Below are positions 18,965 to 27,797 of a DNA stretch of 64,000 nucleotides, piece by piece. The position numbers and the translations under genes were made by a program. The number at the start of each line of letters is the position of its first letter. The stretch's first letter is position 1. The notes beneath the pieces are model-generated. The model did not search any database, was not told where the DNA came from, and worked only from the letters and a program-made list of their open reading frames with translations. The stretch is from Anabaena sp. FACHB-1237 (lineage in GTDB: Bacteria > Cyanobacteriota > Cyanobacteriia > Cyanobacteriales > Nostocaceae), in assembly GCF_014696225.1 (NCBI RefSeq), contig NZ_JACJPV010000021.1:1-64000 (forward strand), written 5' to 3'.

Positions 18965-20389
18965 ATGACGGCAAAAAGACCCATAGCAGTGGACTTATTC
19001 GCAGGTTCGGGAGGGATGACCCTTGGTTTTGAAAAAGCTAGTTTTGATGTATTAGTATCTGTGGAAATAGATCCTGTACATTGTGCAATTCACAAATTCA
19101 ATTTTCCCTGGTGGACAATTTTATGTCAAAACATTGCAGAAACCACAGGATCAGAAATTAGAAATAAATCAGAAATTGGTGATCAAGAAATAGATATAGT
19201 ATTTGGTGGTCCACCATGTCAAGGTTTTTCATTAATTGGAAAACGCTGTTTTGATGATCCTAGAAATTCTCTAGTTTTTCACTTTATTAGGTTAGTATTA
19301 GAACTACAACCGAAATATTTTGTGTTAGAAAATGTCAAAGGAATGACATTAGGTGATCATAAATATTTTCTCACAGAAATCATCAATCAATTTCAAGAAA
19401 ATGGTTATCAAGTCGAAAATAACTATCAAGTTTTAAACGCCGCAAATTATGGAGTACCCCAAAACAGAGAAAGATTATTTTTATTAGGTTGTCGTCAAGA
19501 ATTACCACTTCCCAAATATCCCCAACCTACCACAAAAATACCCACATCAAAAAATCGCAAATTTTATCGCAAATTTTATGAACATCTACCCCCAGTACCC
19601 ACAGTATGGGAAGCATTACAAGACTTACCAGAAATTGAACAATATCCTGAGTTATATCAACAAGATTGGATATTTGCAGAATTTGGTAAACCTAGTAATT
19701 ATAGCATGAATTTGAGAAATTCATCGCTTTTAGAAAATGATTATTCCTACCAAAGAAACTATGATCCTCACATTTTAACATCTAGCTTAAGAACAAATCA
19801 TAGTCAAGAGTCAATGGCTAGATTTGCAGATACTCCCCAGGGAAAAACTGAACCCATCAGTCGCTTTTTTAAACTGCATCCTGATGGGTTATGTAACACA
19901 TTAAGGGCGGGTACAGCGAGTAATAAAGGTGCATTTACATCCCCTCGGCCAATACATCCCTTTATTCCTAGATGTATTACAGTTAGAGAAGCAGCAAGGT
20001 TACATTCTTATCCAGACTGGTTTAGATTTCATCCTACCAAATGGCATGGTTTTCGACAAATTGGAAATTCTGTACCTCCGCTTTTAGCGCAAGCAGTGGC
20101 CACGGAAATTATCAAGGTTTTGGATATTCAACCTGTGAAACCTCAGATAGTACAGGATTTAGGAGATGAGTTATTATTAACACTTGATATGTCTGAAGGT
20201 GCTAAACATTTTGGCGTTAGTCCTCATGTTATTGAACCCAGAACTAGAAAGTCAAGTGTTAAACAGAAAAAAAATTCACACAGGGAAAATATTGATGAGC
20301 AAAGAAGGAATATACAACTCAATATTACTGGAATTTTTAACCATTATTATCAAGCAGGATTAAATAGTTTCTATTTTAACCGTGATTAA
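18965..20389 (+). CDS. Orphan DNA (cytosine-5) methyltransferase
   Basis: 474 residues. All core m5C methylase motifs are present: VDLFAGSGGMTLGFE (I), FGGPPCQGFSLIGKR with the catalytic Cys (IV), FVLENVKGM (VI), NAANYGVPQNRERLFLLGCR (VIII) and RQIGNSVPPLLA (X). A target-recognition region lies between VIII and IX, and an ~85-residue charged tail follows. No restriction gene is adjacent. The N-terminus (KRPIAVDLFAGSGGM) resembles the conserved cyanobacterial enzymes that methylate CGATCG, the core of HIP1; with HIP1 so abundant here that specificity is a reasonable guess, not shown. A family A MITE sits 10 bp after the stop. Confidence 0.93.
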   Translation: MTAKRPIAVDLFAGSGGMTLGFEKASFDVLVSVEIDPVHCAIHKFNFPWWTILCQNIAETTGSEIRNKSEIGDQEIDIVFGGPPCQGFSLIGKRCFDDPRNSLVFHFIRLVLELQPKYFVLENVKGMTLGDHKYFLTEIINQFQENGYQVENNYQVLNAANYGVPQNRERLFLLGCRQELPLPKYPQPTTKIPTSKNRKFYRKFYEHLPPVPTVWEALQDLPEIEQYPELYQQDWIFAEFGKPSNYSMNLRNSSLLENDYSYQRNYDPHILTSSLRTNHSQESMARFADTPQGKTEPISRFFKLHPDGLCNTLRAGTASNKGAFTSPRPIHPFIPRCITVREAARLHSYPDWFRFHPTKWHGFRQIGNSVPPLLAQAVATEIIKVLDIQPVKPQIVQDLGDELLLTLDMSEGAKHFGVSPHVIEPRTRKSSVKQKKNSHRENIDEQRRNIQLNITGIFNHYYQAGLNSFYFNRD

Positions 20390-20399
20390 CTTCCACAAA

Positions 20400-20503
20400 T
20401 AAGCTAATGTGCAGCAGTCACTGTATAATTAAAAAACCTGAAGTTACAGTAGCACAAGCATCTTGCTTGTATTAATTATTCAAGTTAAAGGCACAACAGC
20501 TTA
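20400..20503 (+). mobile_element. MITE family A, single copy
   Basis: 104 bp from TAAGCTAATGTGC to GCACAACAGCTTA, with the internal ACAAGCA-TC-TTGCTTGT hairpin. It lies directly after the cytosine methylase gene and just before a short stretch (20504-20577) that reads as an uninterrupted peptide ending at a TAG, perhaps the tail of a lost gene. Confidence 0.85.
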
Positions 20504-20644
20504 CCTAATGAATTAGGTGTTAAATTTGTTCCAACAGATCAAATTTATGAATCTGATTTGCAAAATTATAGGATGTAGGTAGGAATATATCTTAATCATA
20601 AGATACCCAATTTCTAAGCAAAGTTGGGTATTTATTTGATTAAA

Positions 20645-21043
20645 CTAATCAGAATGTAAATATTCTAAGATCAATAATCGCAAATAATCCAACATTTTGA
20701 TATAATCTTTAATGTCTTGATATTTGGCATCAGTAAAAAAGAAAAATTCTGCAATTACAGGAATATTAAAAACTTGCATATTTTCTAAAGTTATAATTGC
20801 CAATTTCTTATCTTCAACCTGATAACTCTTATATATTCTTATGGCATACATTTCAATAGTTACAGTTAATTTTTCCAACTCTTCTAAAATTCCTGCTTTT
20901 ATAAAATCATCTTTACCAATATTAACCAAATGCTCTAATTTTTCCTTAGTTTTATCGTAATCATTACTTAACTGATGTAAAAAATGAGAAAGATAAATTC
21001 TTGTAATTTCTGGTTTTTGTTTAGTGTTACTTTGGTTACTCAT
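20645..21043 (-). CDS. Hypothetical protein
   Basis: 132 residues, helical throughout, rich in Lys/Glu/Leu/Ile, no signal peptide and no clear membrane segment (the hydrophobic patch PVIAEFFFFTD is short). I recognise no family. Codon usage is AT-rich like its surroundings. It is isolated between a MITE and a long gap upstream of CP12, typical of accessory DNA. Confidence 0.55.
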   Translation of the reverse strand: MSNQSNTKQKPEITRIYLSHFLHQLSNDYDKTKEKLEHLVNIGKDDFIKAGILEELEKLTVTIEMYAIRIYKSYQVEDKKLAIITLENMQVFNIPVIAEFFFFTDAKYQDIKDYIKMLDYLRLLILEYLHSD

Positions 21044-21546
21044 TTATGTTAAATTCCTGATGATGGCAACATTTTATCAAATATCAAATTATTGAATATC
21101 AAAAAAAATGCCCAAATTTACTATAATATATAATCATGTATGTTTAAATATCAACTGTCAACAGTTAGAGAATTGATATATTAGACACATAAATAATTAA
21201 TCAATGAGAATATTTATAACATATTCTCATCTAATCACAATTAGCTATTTTGCAGCGTTATTCAGAGATAGTTAAAAAACTTATGTGTTATTCAACGTTA
21301 AATTACAAATAATCAAGAATTGTCAAAAATAGTCAAAAAATACGAGAATAATATGAAAATACCCTAAATAATGCAAAATATAGAAATTATAAGTACAAAA
21401 ACTTAATGTATAATGCTTGTATATCTTGCCATCAAAGTTGAGAAACTCCAGTTTTGAACTATAAAAATGGTTAGCTATAAACAAAAACTGCCATTTTTTG
21501 GGTTTTTCTATACTAGGATAAACAAAACCGTTACAGAGACAACATC
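21044..21546. other. Gene-free AT-rich stretch upstream of CP12
   Basis: No ORF is supported. Between about 21465 and 21500 AAAAATGG can pair with CCATTTTTT across a loop of about 20 nt, followed by T-rich sequence. It could be a terminator or part of the CP12 leader. The rest shows no repeat of the MITE families. Confidence 0.4.
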
Positions 21547-21798
21547 ATGACTAACACCAACATACAAGAAAAAGAAACTACTAACATTGAAGAAAAAATT
21601 CAAGAGGAAGTAGAACAAGCTCGCACTATTTGTGATATCAATGGTAGTAATTCTCCTGAGTGTGCTGCAGCTTGGGATGCTGTAGAGGAATTACAAGCGG
21701 AAGCATCTCATCAACGTCAAGAAAAGCCTAAAAGCAATTTTGAGAGATATTGCGATGATAACCCAGAAGCTGATGAATGTCGTCTTTATGATGACTAA
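21547..21798 (+). CDS. cp12: Calvin-cycle regulator CP12
   Basis: 83 residues. CP12 is a disordered, redox-sensitive linker that joins GAPDH and phosphoribulokinase into an inactive complex in the dark. Both cysteine pairs are present: CDINGSNSPEC in the N-terminal half (before AAAWDAVEEL, the PRK-binding core) and YCDDNPEADEC at the C-terminus (GAPDH-binding). The ending CRLYDD is the usual acidic tail. Length and motif order match the canonical form. Monocistronic, after a long leader region. Confidence 0.95.
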   Translation: MTNTNIQEKETTNIEEKIQEEVEQARTICDINGSNSPECAAAWDAVEELQAEASHQRQEKPKSNFERYCDDNPEADECRLYDD

Positions 21799-21959
21799 TA
21801 TCTTCCCTTTATAATTCATCAGTTATACATCTAGCACATTAGCAGGTGCGTTAAATTAGATAGTTTGCTAATAATTAACAAATTTTCTACATTTGACGCA
21901 CTCTCAAGTAGAATAACAAAGCACAAATTAAAAAAAGTAAAAAATTAAGTTTTTCTATT

Positions 21960-22550
21960 ATGACACAAGTATGGTTTCGCCCTTATGTCTGGATGGACTA
22001 TAGACTAGGGTTATTATTTACTCTCATTATTCCTGTTATTCTCCTCCTTTGGTGTTTTGTGCAGAAATCTGACGCAATGCAACGCTTATTAGTAATCTAT
22101 TTTCGGGTAGCTAGTTTATTAGCTATTAGCATATATTTAATGATTGGTAATTTTGGAGTTAGTTTTATATCTGCTTTAATGGGAAAGGTTCTTATTCCCA
22201 CATCATTGTGGTTTTGGATGGATATCAATGATGAAATTGATTATTATCCTAGTGGGTTGTTAAAAGTAATTTTTACAGGTTGGCGTTGGGCTACCACTAT
22301 GTATTGTACATTGGGAGCGATCGCTCTTGTACCTTTTTTAAGTTGTGCTTTTTCTGAAGGTGCTTTAAAAACTCCCTATTGTACTGTATGGTTGGAGGCA
22401 CCATTGTTGTTTAAGGAATATTTCCATCAAAATAGTACACCTGCTTTTCTGGGTTCTCTCGGTATTATGGGTTTAGCTATTTATATTTGTTATTTGATTT
22501 ACTTTGTTTCGTTTAAACTTGGCAAATATGGACGTTCTACTATTCATTAG
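21960..22550 (+). CDS. DUF3177-family membrane protein
   Basis: 196 residues with five or six transmembrane segments. Start MTQVWFRPYVWMDYRLGLLFT and the PTSLWFWMDINDEI motif match the cyanobacteria-specific DUF3177 family, whose function is unknown. Four bases separate its stop from the next in-frame ATG-containing region, but the real start of the next gene is about 100 bp further on. Confidence 0.82.
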   Translation: MTQVWFRPYVWMDYRLGLLFTLIIPVILLLWCFVQKSDAMQRLLVIYFRVASLLAISIYLMIGNFGVSFISALMGKVLIPTSLWFWMDINDEIDYYPSGLLKVIFTGWRWATTMYCTLGAIALVPFLSCAFSEGALKTPYCTVWLEAPLLFKEYFHQNSTPAFLGSLGIMGLAIYICYLIYFVSFKLGKYGRSTIH

Positions 22551-22655
22551 GAGTTGGGAGTGGGGAGTCGCAATTTAAACTTTGGAATTTTCCCGACTCC
22601 TGTGCACTTCACACTACACTCATTCTACACCTTACTGATGTTCCCATCTACAACA

Positions 22656-22958
22656 ATGATTAAAGATTCTCTCGGTAAAAAACTAGAACAATATACTCTC
22701 AAAAAACCTCAAGAAGTTTTAATTGTGCGTGGAGAAATAGAAAATAAGTCTGATGTCATTTTAATCTTTAAAGGTTTTTCTAGTTCTTTAATGCACCCAA
22801 CCGCTTTTGATCCTGATATCCCAGTATTACCGGATGTATTCAAAATAATCAGTATTGATCGCGTCGCTAGTCCATATAATCCTGACTCACCTCGCTATAT
22901 TCAACAAAATCTCTCTTTGTCAGATATGGAGTTCTTGCTTTCAGATATTGGTTTGTAG
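22656..22958 (+). CDS. Conserved cyanobacterial hypothetical protein (DUF7734-like)
   Basis: About 100 residues from ATG 22656 (alternative ATG 22638; longer extensions read through intergenic sequence). Contents: EVLIVRGEIENKSDVILIFKG, then FSSSLMHPTAFDPDIPVLP and a C-terminal LSLSDMEFLLSDIG helix. The SSLM.PTAFDPD block is conserved in cyanobacteria and plastids as far as I recall; function unknown. Same direction as the DUF3177 gene and possibly co-transcribed. Confidence 0.7.
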   Translation: MIKDSLGKKLEQYTLKKPQEVLIVRGEIENKSDVILIFKGFSSSLMHPTAFDPDIPVLPDVFKIISIDRVASPYNPDSPRYIQQNLSLSDMEFLLSDIGL

Positions 22959-23060
22959 CTATCAGCTATTTTATTTAAAATTTAAAAAAAATTTAAAAAA
23001 AATTTAAAAATTTTTTGCGGACCAAAATAGTTGACTTTTTTTGCTAGGGGTGATAATCTT

Positions 23061-23142
23061 TGAGAATGATACTCTTATAATGGGAATAGTTGCGAAAAAA
23101 GTTTGTTGCTTATGTTCGATTATATTTAATATGATTATCATA
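23061..23142. promoter_or_regulatory. Possible Fur/Zur-type operator region
   Basis: TATGATTATCATA at 23130-23142 is a perfect 6-1-6 palindrome of the kind bound by Fur-family repressors, and TGAGAATGATACTCTTATA at 23061-23079 resembles a second, imperfect box. They lie 130-210 bp upstream of cbiD. The intervening and preceding sequence (22959-23060) is almost pure A/T runs (repeated ATTTAAAAAA). No cobalamin riboswitch was recognised. Confidence 0.35.
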
Positions 23143-23271
23143 CCACAACTCACACCGCCAGGAACCCAAAAAAAAGGGCGCGTTTTTTTAAAAAACTTAT
23201 CAAAAACCAAGAGATTAATAATTTAAACTTATATTGTAATTTTGATCTTTTCACCCTAAACTCTATCACTT

Positions 23272-24396
23272 ATGTCTAAATCTGGATATACTCTACCGGT
23301 GTTTGCGTGTGCGTCTGCCGTTGCTGCTTTAAGATATTTACGTAATTCTCAAGCTATATCTACTGTTTCTGTAAATTTAATTACACCTAAAGAAATTGTA
23401 GAAATTCCCATAGAACAAGTTGCGAGTATATCATCAAATCAAGTGTTAGCTATTACTCGTTCTGATCCTGGTGATAATTTAGATTTAACTAAAAATACTC
23501 CAATTTGGGCAATAGTAGAATGGTATCAAGGCGATGGTGAAAATATCATTATTGTAGGTGGAGAAGGTATAGGAATACAAGATGCCGGAAAAGGAAAAGC
23601 AGCGATTTATAGTTATGCTCAAATATTGTTGAGAGAAAATTTACAACCTTTGCTAGAATTTCACCAAAAGATTAAAGTTACTATTATTTTACCAGAAGGG
23701 CGATCGCTGGCGGTAAGAACTTCCAACTCTGCCTTTGGTGTAGTAGAGGGTTTATCATTATTAGGTACAAGTGGAATTTCTCAACCTTTAAGCACTCCTG
23801 AACAATTAGCAGCTTTTCAAAGTGATTTAGAAACTAAAGCAGCGAATTTTTCTACTTTAGTATTTTGTATTGGAGAAAATGGTTTAGACTTAGGGAAGAA
23901 GTTAGGTATTAAGGAAAAGCAATTAGTCAAAACAGCGAATTGGTTAGGTCCGATGTTAGTGAGTGCGAGTATTTTAGGAGTATCAGAAATTTTATTATTT
24001 GGGTATCATGGAAAATTACTCAAGTTAGCTGGGGGGATATTCCATACACATCATCATCTGGCCGATGGTCGTCGAGAAATATTAACGTCCCATTGTGCTA
24101 TGGTAGGATTATCATCGCCCCATATAGAAACAGTTTTTCATAGTTCCACCGCAGAGGGAGCGTTGAATTATTTGCGTTCGGTGAAAAATGATGATCATAA
24201 TTGGGTTAATTTAGTTTATGATGCGATCGCGAATACCATAGATGCACGCTGTCAGGAATATATTAAAAGCCATAATGAAAAAAACCATCAAAGTACCGTT
24301 TGTGGTTCAGTATTATTTGATAGAGATCGGAATATACTAGTTAAAAGTGAAATTGGTAGTAAGTTATTTTCTAAACTATGCAATAATGCTGATTAG
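23272..24396 (+). CDS. cbiD: Cobalt-precorrin-5B C1-methyltransferase
   Basis: 374 residues, normal length. CbiD methylates C1 of cobalt-precorrin-5B in the oxygen-independent branch of cobalamin synthesis. Seen: GYTLPVFACASAVAALRYL, AITRSDPGDN (substrate loop), GGEGIGIQDAGKGKAAIY and FGYHGKLLKLAGGIFHTHHH near residue 245. The ATG at 23272 gives the usual Ser/Gly-Tyr-Thr-Leu-Pro N-terminus. No other cobalamin gene is adjacent. A REP-like hairpin follows 24 bp after the stop and may terminate transcription. Confidence 0.95.
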   Translation: MSKSGYTLPVFACASAVAALRYLRNSQAISTVSVNLITPKEIVEIPIEQVASISSNQVLAITRSDPGDNLDLTKNTPIWAIVEWYQGDGENIIIVGGEGIGIQDAGKGKAAIYSYAQILLRENLQPLLEFHQKIKVTIILPEGRSLAVRTSNSAFGVVEGLSLLGTSGISQPLSTPEQLAAFQSDLETKAANFSTLVFCIGENGLDLGKKLGIKEKQLVKTANWLGPMLVSASILGVSEILLFGYHGKLLKLAGGIFHTHHHLADGRREILTSHCAMVGLSSPHIETVFHSSTAEGALNYLRSVKNDDHNWVNLVYDAIANTIDARCQEYIKSHNEKNHQSTVCGSVLFDRDRNILVKSEIGSKLFSKLCNNAD

Positions 24397-24419
24397 ATAA
24401 TTTGTAAAGTATCCCATAA

Positions 24420-24453
24420 AGATCCCCGACTTCTTTAAGAAGTAGGGGATCTG
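24420..24453. repeat. REP-like hairpin (GATCCCCGACTTCTT family)
   Basis: GATCCCC...ACTTCTT pairs with AAGAAGT.GGGGATC, with one mismatch. The same hairpin recurs at 29890-29921 and 58006-58040, in degenerate form at about 27300-27330 and split at 53428/53640. It probably also ends transcription of cbiD. Confidence 0.8.
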
Positions 24454-24520
24454 CACCTTATTTGATATGATGATGTAATGATGCCAAATTTTATCAAAAT
24501 CAATTTTTAGGAATAGTATT

Positions 24521-25501
24521 ATGTCCATTATTATTGCTGAAAACATTAGTAAAACCTATCCTGTAGCGACTAAAGAACCAGGAATAAAAGGAACAATAAA
24601 CCATTTTTTCAAGCGAAAATACAGAAAAATTCATGCAGTTAAAGATATCTCATTTAAAATTGAACCTGGAGAAATGGTAGGTTTTTTAGGTCCAAATGGA
24701 GCAGGGAAAACCACGACTTTAAAAATGCTCACAGGGTTAATTTATCCTTCTCATGGTAGAATTAGAGTAGCTGATTTTGTGCCATTTAATCGTCAACAGG
24801 AATTTTTACAAAAAATTACCTTAGTCATGGGACAAAAACAGCAATTAATTTGGGATTTACCCGCCTTAGATTCCCTAAAAATTAACGCCGCAGTGTATAA
24901 TATTTCCGAGAGAGAATTTCAGCGTCGTGTTGGTGAATTAACAGAAATGTTATCCTTAGCAGGTAAATTAACCCAACCAGTGCGAAAATTGTCATTAGGG
25001 GAAAGAATGAAAGCAGAATTATTAGCAGCGCTGTTACATCGTCCCCAAGTTTTATTTTTAGATGAACCAACTTTAGGTTTAGATATTAATGCTCAAGTAG
25101 GAGTAAGACAATTTTTAAAAGAGTATAATAAACTGTATCAAGCCACCATCTTATTAACAAGTCATTACATGGCAGATATTACAGCTTTATGTTCTAGAGT
25201 TTTATTAATTCATCAAGGACTATTAATGTATGATGGTAGATTGAATGGGCTTTTAGAACGTTTTGCACCCTATCGAGAAGTGTATGTAGAATTATCTGAA
25301 ATAATACCGCAAGAAACATTAATTAAATATGGAGAAATAAATAAAATAGATGGTAGAACAGTGAGATTTCTTGTCAAGCAAGAAGCACTAACTCAAACTG
25401 TATCACTAATTTTATCGGAGTTAGAAGTGATAGACTTAACGGTAGCAGAACCTCCGGTAGAAGAAGTGATTGGTAAAGTTTTTCAAGCTGGAAATGTGTA
25501 A
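24521..25501 (+). CDS. ABC transporter ATPase (ABC-2 exporter)
   Basis: 326 residues. Walker A GPNGAGKTTTLKML, Q-loop region VMGQKQQLIWDLPALDS, signature LSLGERMKAELLAALL, Walker B VLFLDEPTLGLD and switch His in LLTSHYMADI. The start MSIIIAENISKTYPV and the loop ending with FFKRKYRKIHAVKDISF are typical of the ATPase that works with ABC-2 (DUF990-like) permeases. The last ~80 residues form a C-terminal domain. Its partner permease follows at 25815, but a family B MITE and a pyrimidine tract lie between them. Substrate unknown. Confidence 0.93.
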   Translation: MSIIIAENISKTYPVATKEPGIKGTINHFFKRKYRKIHAVKDISFKIEPGEMVGFLGPNGAGKTTTLKMLTGLIYPSHGRIRVADFVPFNRQQEFLQKITLVMGQKQQLIWDLPALDSLKINAAVYNISEREFQRRVGELTEMLSLAGKLTQPVRKLSLGERMKAELLAALLHRPQVLFLDEPTLGLDINAQVGVRQFLKEYNKLYQATILLTSHYMADITALCSRVLLIHQGLLMYDGRLNGLLERFAPYREVYVELSEIIPQETLIKYGEINKIDGRTVRFLVKQEALTQTVSLILSELEVIDLTVAEPPVEEVIGKVFQAGNV

Positions 25502-25577
25502 GTATATGATGCAATTGTTCTTGTTAATTACCAACCATGTCAGACTCCATAAATTCTATCAATCAACAGATTTATAA

Positions 25578-25708
25578 TACAGCACATTCCATCTACAAGA
25601 GGTATACTATGAACACAGCAAGACTTGTACTGAGCTTGTCGAAGTATACCTGTGTTACAAGGGTTTTATCATTAACATCTGTACCTCATAATAACGGAAA
25701 CTGCTGTA
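25578..25708 (+). mobile_element. MITE family B copy with an internal extra segment
   Basis: Bounded by TACAGCA (25578) and TGCTGTA (to 25708). Compared with the copy at 12714-12821, it holds an extra GACTTGTACTGAGCTTGTCGAAG-type segment of about 20 bp, and GAGCTTGTCGAA also occurs in family C. It lies between the ATPase and the permease. At 25732-25768 an interrupted poly-T tract (T runs separated by single C) follows. Confidence 0.75.
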
Positions 25709-25814
25709 TCTGACCCATCCTAAAATACCTAATTTTTTTCTTTTTTTTCTTTTTTTTCTTTTTTTTTCAAAATTCAAATATGAGTCCTATATCAAACAAA
25801 TTAGCAAACAAATT

Positions 25815-26603
25815 ATGAAACAAACTGTTAAAAAAATCAGAGCCTTCTTTTCAGTATACTATGCTTATATGCTAGAATATCGCTCAGAAATATTATTATG
25901 GGTGTTATCGGGTTCTTTACCAATTATCATGATGGGTATTTGGATGGAAGCTGCTGATAAAGGTAACTTTGGGTTAAAAAGTATAGATTTTGCACGCTAT
26001 TTTTTATCTGTGTTTCTGGCTAGACAAATAACACTTGTGTGGGTAATATATGAATTTGAAAAAGAAGTTGTAGAGGGTAAACTTTCACCGAGATTATTAC
26101 AACCCATAGATCCATTATGGCATTATTTTATGAATCATGTTGCAGAAAGAGTAGCTAGAATGCCCTTTATAATTTGCTTAATCATTTTATTTTTTGTATT
26201 ATATCCCCAAGCATTTTGGTTGCCAAATTTTACTACTATTTTAGTATTTATGATAGTAAGTATTATGGCCTTTGCTTTGCGGTTTATAATTCAATATACC
26301 TTTGCAATGTTGTCATTTTGGACAGAAAAAAGTTCAGCAGTTGAAAATTTATTCTTGATCTTATTCTTATTTTTATCGGGAATGATAGCACCATTAGATA
26401 TATTTCCTGAAGGAATTAGACAAATAGTAATGTTGACACCTTTTCCCTATATTATTAATTTTCCTGCGAGTATTTTAGTAGGATTACCAGTAGACTTATT
26501 CCGAGGATTCTTATCAATTATAGGATGGTTTCTGTTATTTTTAGGAGTGAATCGTTTATTATGGCGTGCAGGGTTAAAAAAATATTCTGGGATGGGGGCT
26601 TAA
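25815..26603 (+). CDS. ABC-2 family permease
   Basis: 262 residues, six predicted transmembrane segments. Start MKQTVKKIRAFFSVYYAYMLEYR, then WVLSGSLPIIMMGIW, and a conserved FLSGMIAPLDIFPEGI with PFPYIINFPASI, as in ABC-2 permeases of the DUF990-like type. It should form the membrane part of the exporter whose ATPase is at 24521-25501. Such systems often have two different permeases; only this one is visible here. Substrate unknown (lipid, polysaccharide or peptide are possible). Confidence 0.88.
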   Translation: MKQTVKKIRAFFSVYYAYMLEYRSEILLWVLSGSLPIIMMGIWMEAADKGNFGLKSIDFARYFLSVFLARQITLVWVIYEFEKEVVEGKLSPRLLQPIDPLWHYFMNHVAERVARMPFIICLIILFFVLYPQAFWLPNFTTILVFMIVSIMAFALRFIIQYTFAMLSFWTEKSSAVENLFLILFLFLSGMIAPLDIFPEGIRQIVMLTPFPYIINFPASILVGLPVDLFRGFLSIIGWFLLFLGVNRLLWRAGLKKYSGMGA

Positions 26604-26739
26604 AGATGATGGTTAATAGTTAAGATATGAGTCATAAAATCAGGACTTATGCAAAACAAAAGTAGGGGTAATAGACAAACTAATTCGTAATTATGACAAT
26701 AAGTAGGTTACGTCATATTAAAATACTGACATAACGAAT

Positions 26740-26766
26740 GTAGGGGTTTAGCAATGCTAAACCCTA
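26740..26766. repeat. GTAG-capped REP-like hairpin
   Basis: GTAG followed by GGGTTTAGCA and its complement TGCTAAACCC. A similar GGGTTTA...CTAAACCC hairpin lies at about 54672-54692. It lies 30 bp past the convergent CAAD gene end and could act as a terminator. Confidence 0.65.
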
Positions 26767-26795
26767 ATTGGTAAACAGTGACTAAAAGTTAATTG

Positions 26796-27194
26796 TTAAC
26801 CTAAAGATTGTTGCTTAAAGACACTGAGTTTTTCAGATAGTTCTTTACGACTTTCAGCCTTTAGTAAATAACGAAAAGCGAACCATAAAGAATAACCTAA
26901 ACCAATTAATTCAAAAGTTGGTTGTAACAAAGGTATGGTATTCACAGCATTAAGCATAGCAATCATAACTTTCACTGTGACAAATGCTGATAAAATCAAA
27001 ACAATAGTTAACAAACCTTGCTGATTTTGGGTATAAAAACTACCTAAATAATCTGGTAGTTTATCCAAAAATTTTGCAACCTGTGCAAAAATTTTTTGAA
27101 CCTCGTTTTGAGGTTTTTTAGCTGATGAAACCGAAGATAGAATATCTTTTCCATCCATGACGGATAAAACATCCACTGGTTGTTGAGTTTCCAT
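26796..27194 (-). CDS. CAAD-domain membrane protein
   Basis: 132 residues. A polar N-terminus (1-60) leads to two close transmembrane helices (LLTIVLILSAFVTVKVMIAML and FELIGLGYSLWFAFRYLL) and a short amphipathic tail (SRKELSEKLSVFKQQ). The PTFELIGLGYSLWF..RYLL block is the mark of the cyanobacterial CAAD domain, found alone in thylakoid proteins (CURT1-related) or appended to aminoacyl-tRNA synthetases. This is the stand-alone type. Probable role in thylakoid membrane shape or protein anchoring. Confidence 0.88.
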   Translation of the reverse strand: METQQPVDVLSVMDGKDILSSVSSAKKPQNEVQKIFAQVAKFLDKLPDYLGSFYTQNQQGLLTIVLILSAFVTVKVMIAMLNAVNTIPLLQPTFELIGLGYSLWFAFRYLLKAESRKELSEKLSVFKQQSLG

Positions 27195-27328
27195 AATTTT
27201 GATGATTTGGGAATGACGACTACTTTTTACAATTAATACCAGTCTCTAATATAACATTATCTAGCCATTATATGGCAATTCTATGGAATTTAGTTGATCA
27301 TCCCAACTTCTGGAAGAAGTCGGAGTTC

Positions 27329-27715
27329 TTATAGTTGATTATTGATCCTATGAATATTGTCCTCCCAATTAACACCATCAAAGGGAATAATCTCAAAATT
27401 ACCCATCACATCGCCATCTAAACAACGGATATTGATATCAATACAGTGTGGATGACTTCTAGGAATATAGAAAGAATGAATACCGCAAATACTACAAAAT
27501 TTATGTTGTGCTATTCCGGTATTAAATTGATAGTTGGTTAAGACATCTTCTCCTTGTAATAAGGTAAAATTTTCTCGTGGTACAATTAAATGTAAAAATC
27601 CTTTTTTGCGACAAATAGAACAATTACAGTCTTGTACTTGATGATGATTAACTAATACTTCAAATCGGACTTTTCCACAATGACAACCACCATAATATGT
27701 TATAGATTCATGCAT
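27329..27715 (-). CDS. GFA-family zinc protein (glutathione-dependent formaldehyde-activating enzyme-like)
   Basis: 128 residues. The zinc ligands of the GFA fold are present: GGCHCGKVRFE, CNCSICRKKG and KFCSICGIHSFYIPRS. Despite the family name, catalysis of S-hydroxymethylglutathione formation is disputed for many members. Cytoplasmic. It sits upstream of, and reads in the same direction as, nothing obviously related; a hairpin repeat separates it from the SDR/CIA30 gene. Confidence 0.9.
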   Translation of the reverse strand: MHESITYYGGCHCGKVRFEVLVNHHQVQDCNCSICRKKGFLHLIVPRENFTLLQGEDVLTNYQFNTGIAQHKFCSICGIHSFYIPRSHPHCIDINIRCLDGDVMGNFEIIPFDGVNWEDNIHRINNQL

Positions 27716-27767
27716 GATATTGATAACTTTTGATTAATTTTGATTAATTGTTACAGATTATTAACTA

Positions 27768-27794
27768 GTAGTACAGGCAGGATGCCTGTACTAC
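27768..27794. repeat. GTAG-capped REP-like hairpin, perfect 12-bp stem
   Basis: GTAGTACAGGCA pairs perfectly with TGCCTGTACTAC across a 3-nt loop, just after the end of the SDR/CIA30 gene. It resembles the hairpin core of family A elements (GTAGCACAAGCA). Confidence 0.85.
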
Positions 27795-27797
27795 CGG

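Noticed and set aside
20504..20577. Short open peptide (LGVKFVPTDQIYESDL) after a MITE
   Set aside because: Looks like the tail of a lost gene, but 25 codons without a start or an identified family are not enough to call.
23041..23226. 61-residue ORF upstream of cbiD
   Set aside because: No ribosome site or homology; it overlaps likely operator sequence.
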